This document shows positions 63,346-64,000 of a DNA stretch of 64,000 nt, one piece after another. The DNA comes from Streptomyces sp. CC228A (GTDB lineage: Bacteria; Actinomycetota; Actinomycetes; Streptomycetales; Streptomycetaceae). The stretch covers positions 930,001 to 994,000 of the forward strand of contig NZ_JAJPUI010000002.1 of NCBI RefSeq assembly GCF_021390935.1, read 5' to 3'. The first letter of the stretch is position 1. The number at the start of each line of letters is the position of its first letter. A program made the position numbers and the translations under genes. The notes beneath the pieces were generated by a model. It was not told where the DNA came from and did no database searches. It saw only the letters and a list, made by a program, of their open reading frames with translations.

Positions 63346-64000
63346 TCAGTTCGCGGTGGCCGCCGCGGCGCGCTCGGCCGCTTCGACGACGTTGACGAGC
63401 AGCTGGGCACGGGTCATCGGGCCCACACCGCCGGGGTTCGGGGCGACCCAGCCGGCCACCTCGCGCACGCCCGGGTGCACGTCGCCGACGACCTTGCCGC
63501 TCTCGTCGCGGCTGACGCCCACGTCGAGCACGGCGGCGCCCGGCTTGATGTCCTCCGGCTTGATCAGGTGCGGCACGCCCGCCGCCGCCACCACGATGTC
63601 CGCCTGCCGCAGGTGGGCGGAGAGGTCCCGCGTACCGGTGTGGCACTGCGTGACGGTCGCGTTCTCGGAGCGGCGGGTGAGCAGCAGCGGCATGGGACGG
63701 CCGATGGTGACGCCGCGTCCGACCACGACCACGTGCGCGCCCGCGATCTCCACGCCGTGCCGGCGCAGCAGCGCGACGATGCCGGCGGGCGTGCAGGGCA
63801 GCGGTGCGGGAACGCCCAGCACCAGGCGGCCGAGGTTGGTGGGGTGCAGCCCGTCCGCGTCCTTGGCGGGGTCCATCAGTTCCAGCACGCGGTTGGTGTC
63901 GATGCCCTTGGGCAGCGGGAGCTGCACGATGTAGCCGGTGCACGCCGGGTCCTCGTTGAGCTCGCGGACGACGGCCTGGATCTCCTCCTGCGTCGCCGTC
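63346..64000 (-). CDS. folD: Bifunctional methylenetetrahydrofolate dehydrogenase/cyclohydrolase (5' end outside window)
   Basis: The C-terminal 217 residues are present, with the frame open to the window edge. Family motifs: [52 protein letters not shown], and the NADP loop [17 protein letters not shown]. The catalytic Lys lies upstream of the visible part. It interconverts methylene-, methenyl- and 10-formyl-THF, the same C1 pool that glyA feeds and the ZTP riboswitch monitors. Confidence 0.96.
   Translation of the reverse strand, partial: TATQEEIQAVVRELNEDPACTGYIVQLPLPKGIDTNRVLELMDPAKDADGLHPTNLGRLVLGVPAPLPCTPAGIVALLRRHGVEIAGAHVVVVGRGVTIGRPMPLLLTRRSENATVTQCHTGTRDLSAHLRQADIVVAAAGVPHLIKPEDIKPGAAVLDVGVSRDESGKVVGDVHPGVREVAGWVAPNPGGVGPMTRAQLLVNVVEAAERAAAATAN

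Overview
The window is high-GC actinobacterial DNA and almost certainly Streptomyces chromosome or a very close relative. The evidence is strong G/C bias at third codon positions, frequent GTG and TTG starts, ECF sigma, XRE, TetR and AsnC regulators, an SCO4848-type membrane protein, a DUF3017 protein beside folD, and a core gene order (sdh, D-Ala carboxypeptidase, trpS, glyA, betaine genes, mdh, folD) that I remember from the S. coelicolor SCO4820-SCO4860 neighbourhood. That synteny comes from memory and was not searched.

Layout. 0-3.6 kb: an XRE-type regulator gene broken into three exons by two complete IS630-family insertions; removing both restores one frame. 3.8-7.5 kb: a histidine-kinase-like ATPase and a compact ATP-grasp RiPP cluster (precursor, ATP-grasp ligase, PIMT-like methyltransferase, small DUF6087-like protein). 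7.6-16.5 kb: ECF sigma factor, phosphatase, small and membrane proteins, a GH20 hexosaminidase and a CTG-started OHCU-decarboxylase-like gene. 16.7-20.1 kb: sdhCDAB. 20.2-23.4 kb: P450 plus ferredoxin, then a TetR-autoregulated membrane/DCC operon with paired operators. 23.4-35.4 kb: peptide-binding lipoprotein-like protein, metallophosphoesterase, D-Ala-D-Ala carboxypeptidase, YihY, 2'-5' RNA ligase-like protein, trpS, glyA (with a ZTP riboswitch leader), rocD and a YgiC/YgiB-like pair.

35.5-40.1 kb: a small genomic-island remnant flanked by 292-bp direct repeats derived from the 3' end of a MocR-type regulator. 40.1-46.5 kb: AhpD-like protein, Lrp regulator, and a predicted conflict (defence) system made of a Trypco1-type small protein and a trypsin-STAND NTPase-beta-propeller protein. 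46.9-50.2 kb: cold shock protein with an attenuator-like leader, DEAD-box helicase, methyltransferase. 50.4-57.9 kb: a five-gene operon for choline/betaine-aldehyde oxidation and glycine betaine uptake. 58-64 kb: XRE/membrane pair, mdh, an intergenic minisatellite region, a DUF2690 XRE membrane regulator, DUF3017 protein and folD (cut by the window edge).

A general caution: six genes (GH20, MocR, the STAND protein twice, betaine permease N-terminus, DUF3017) need one extra base to join two obviously coding frames, always in the same direction and in G/C-rich runs. This looks more like homopolymer undercalling in the assembly than biology, so those genes are annotated across the break.
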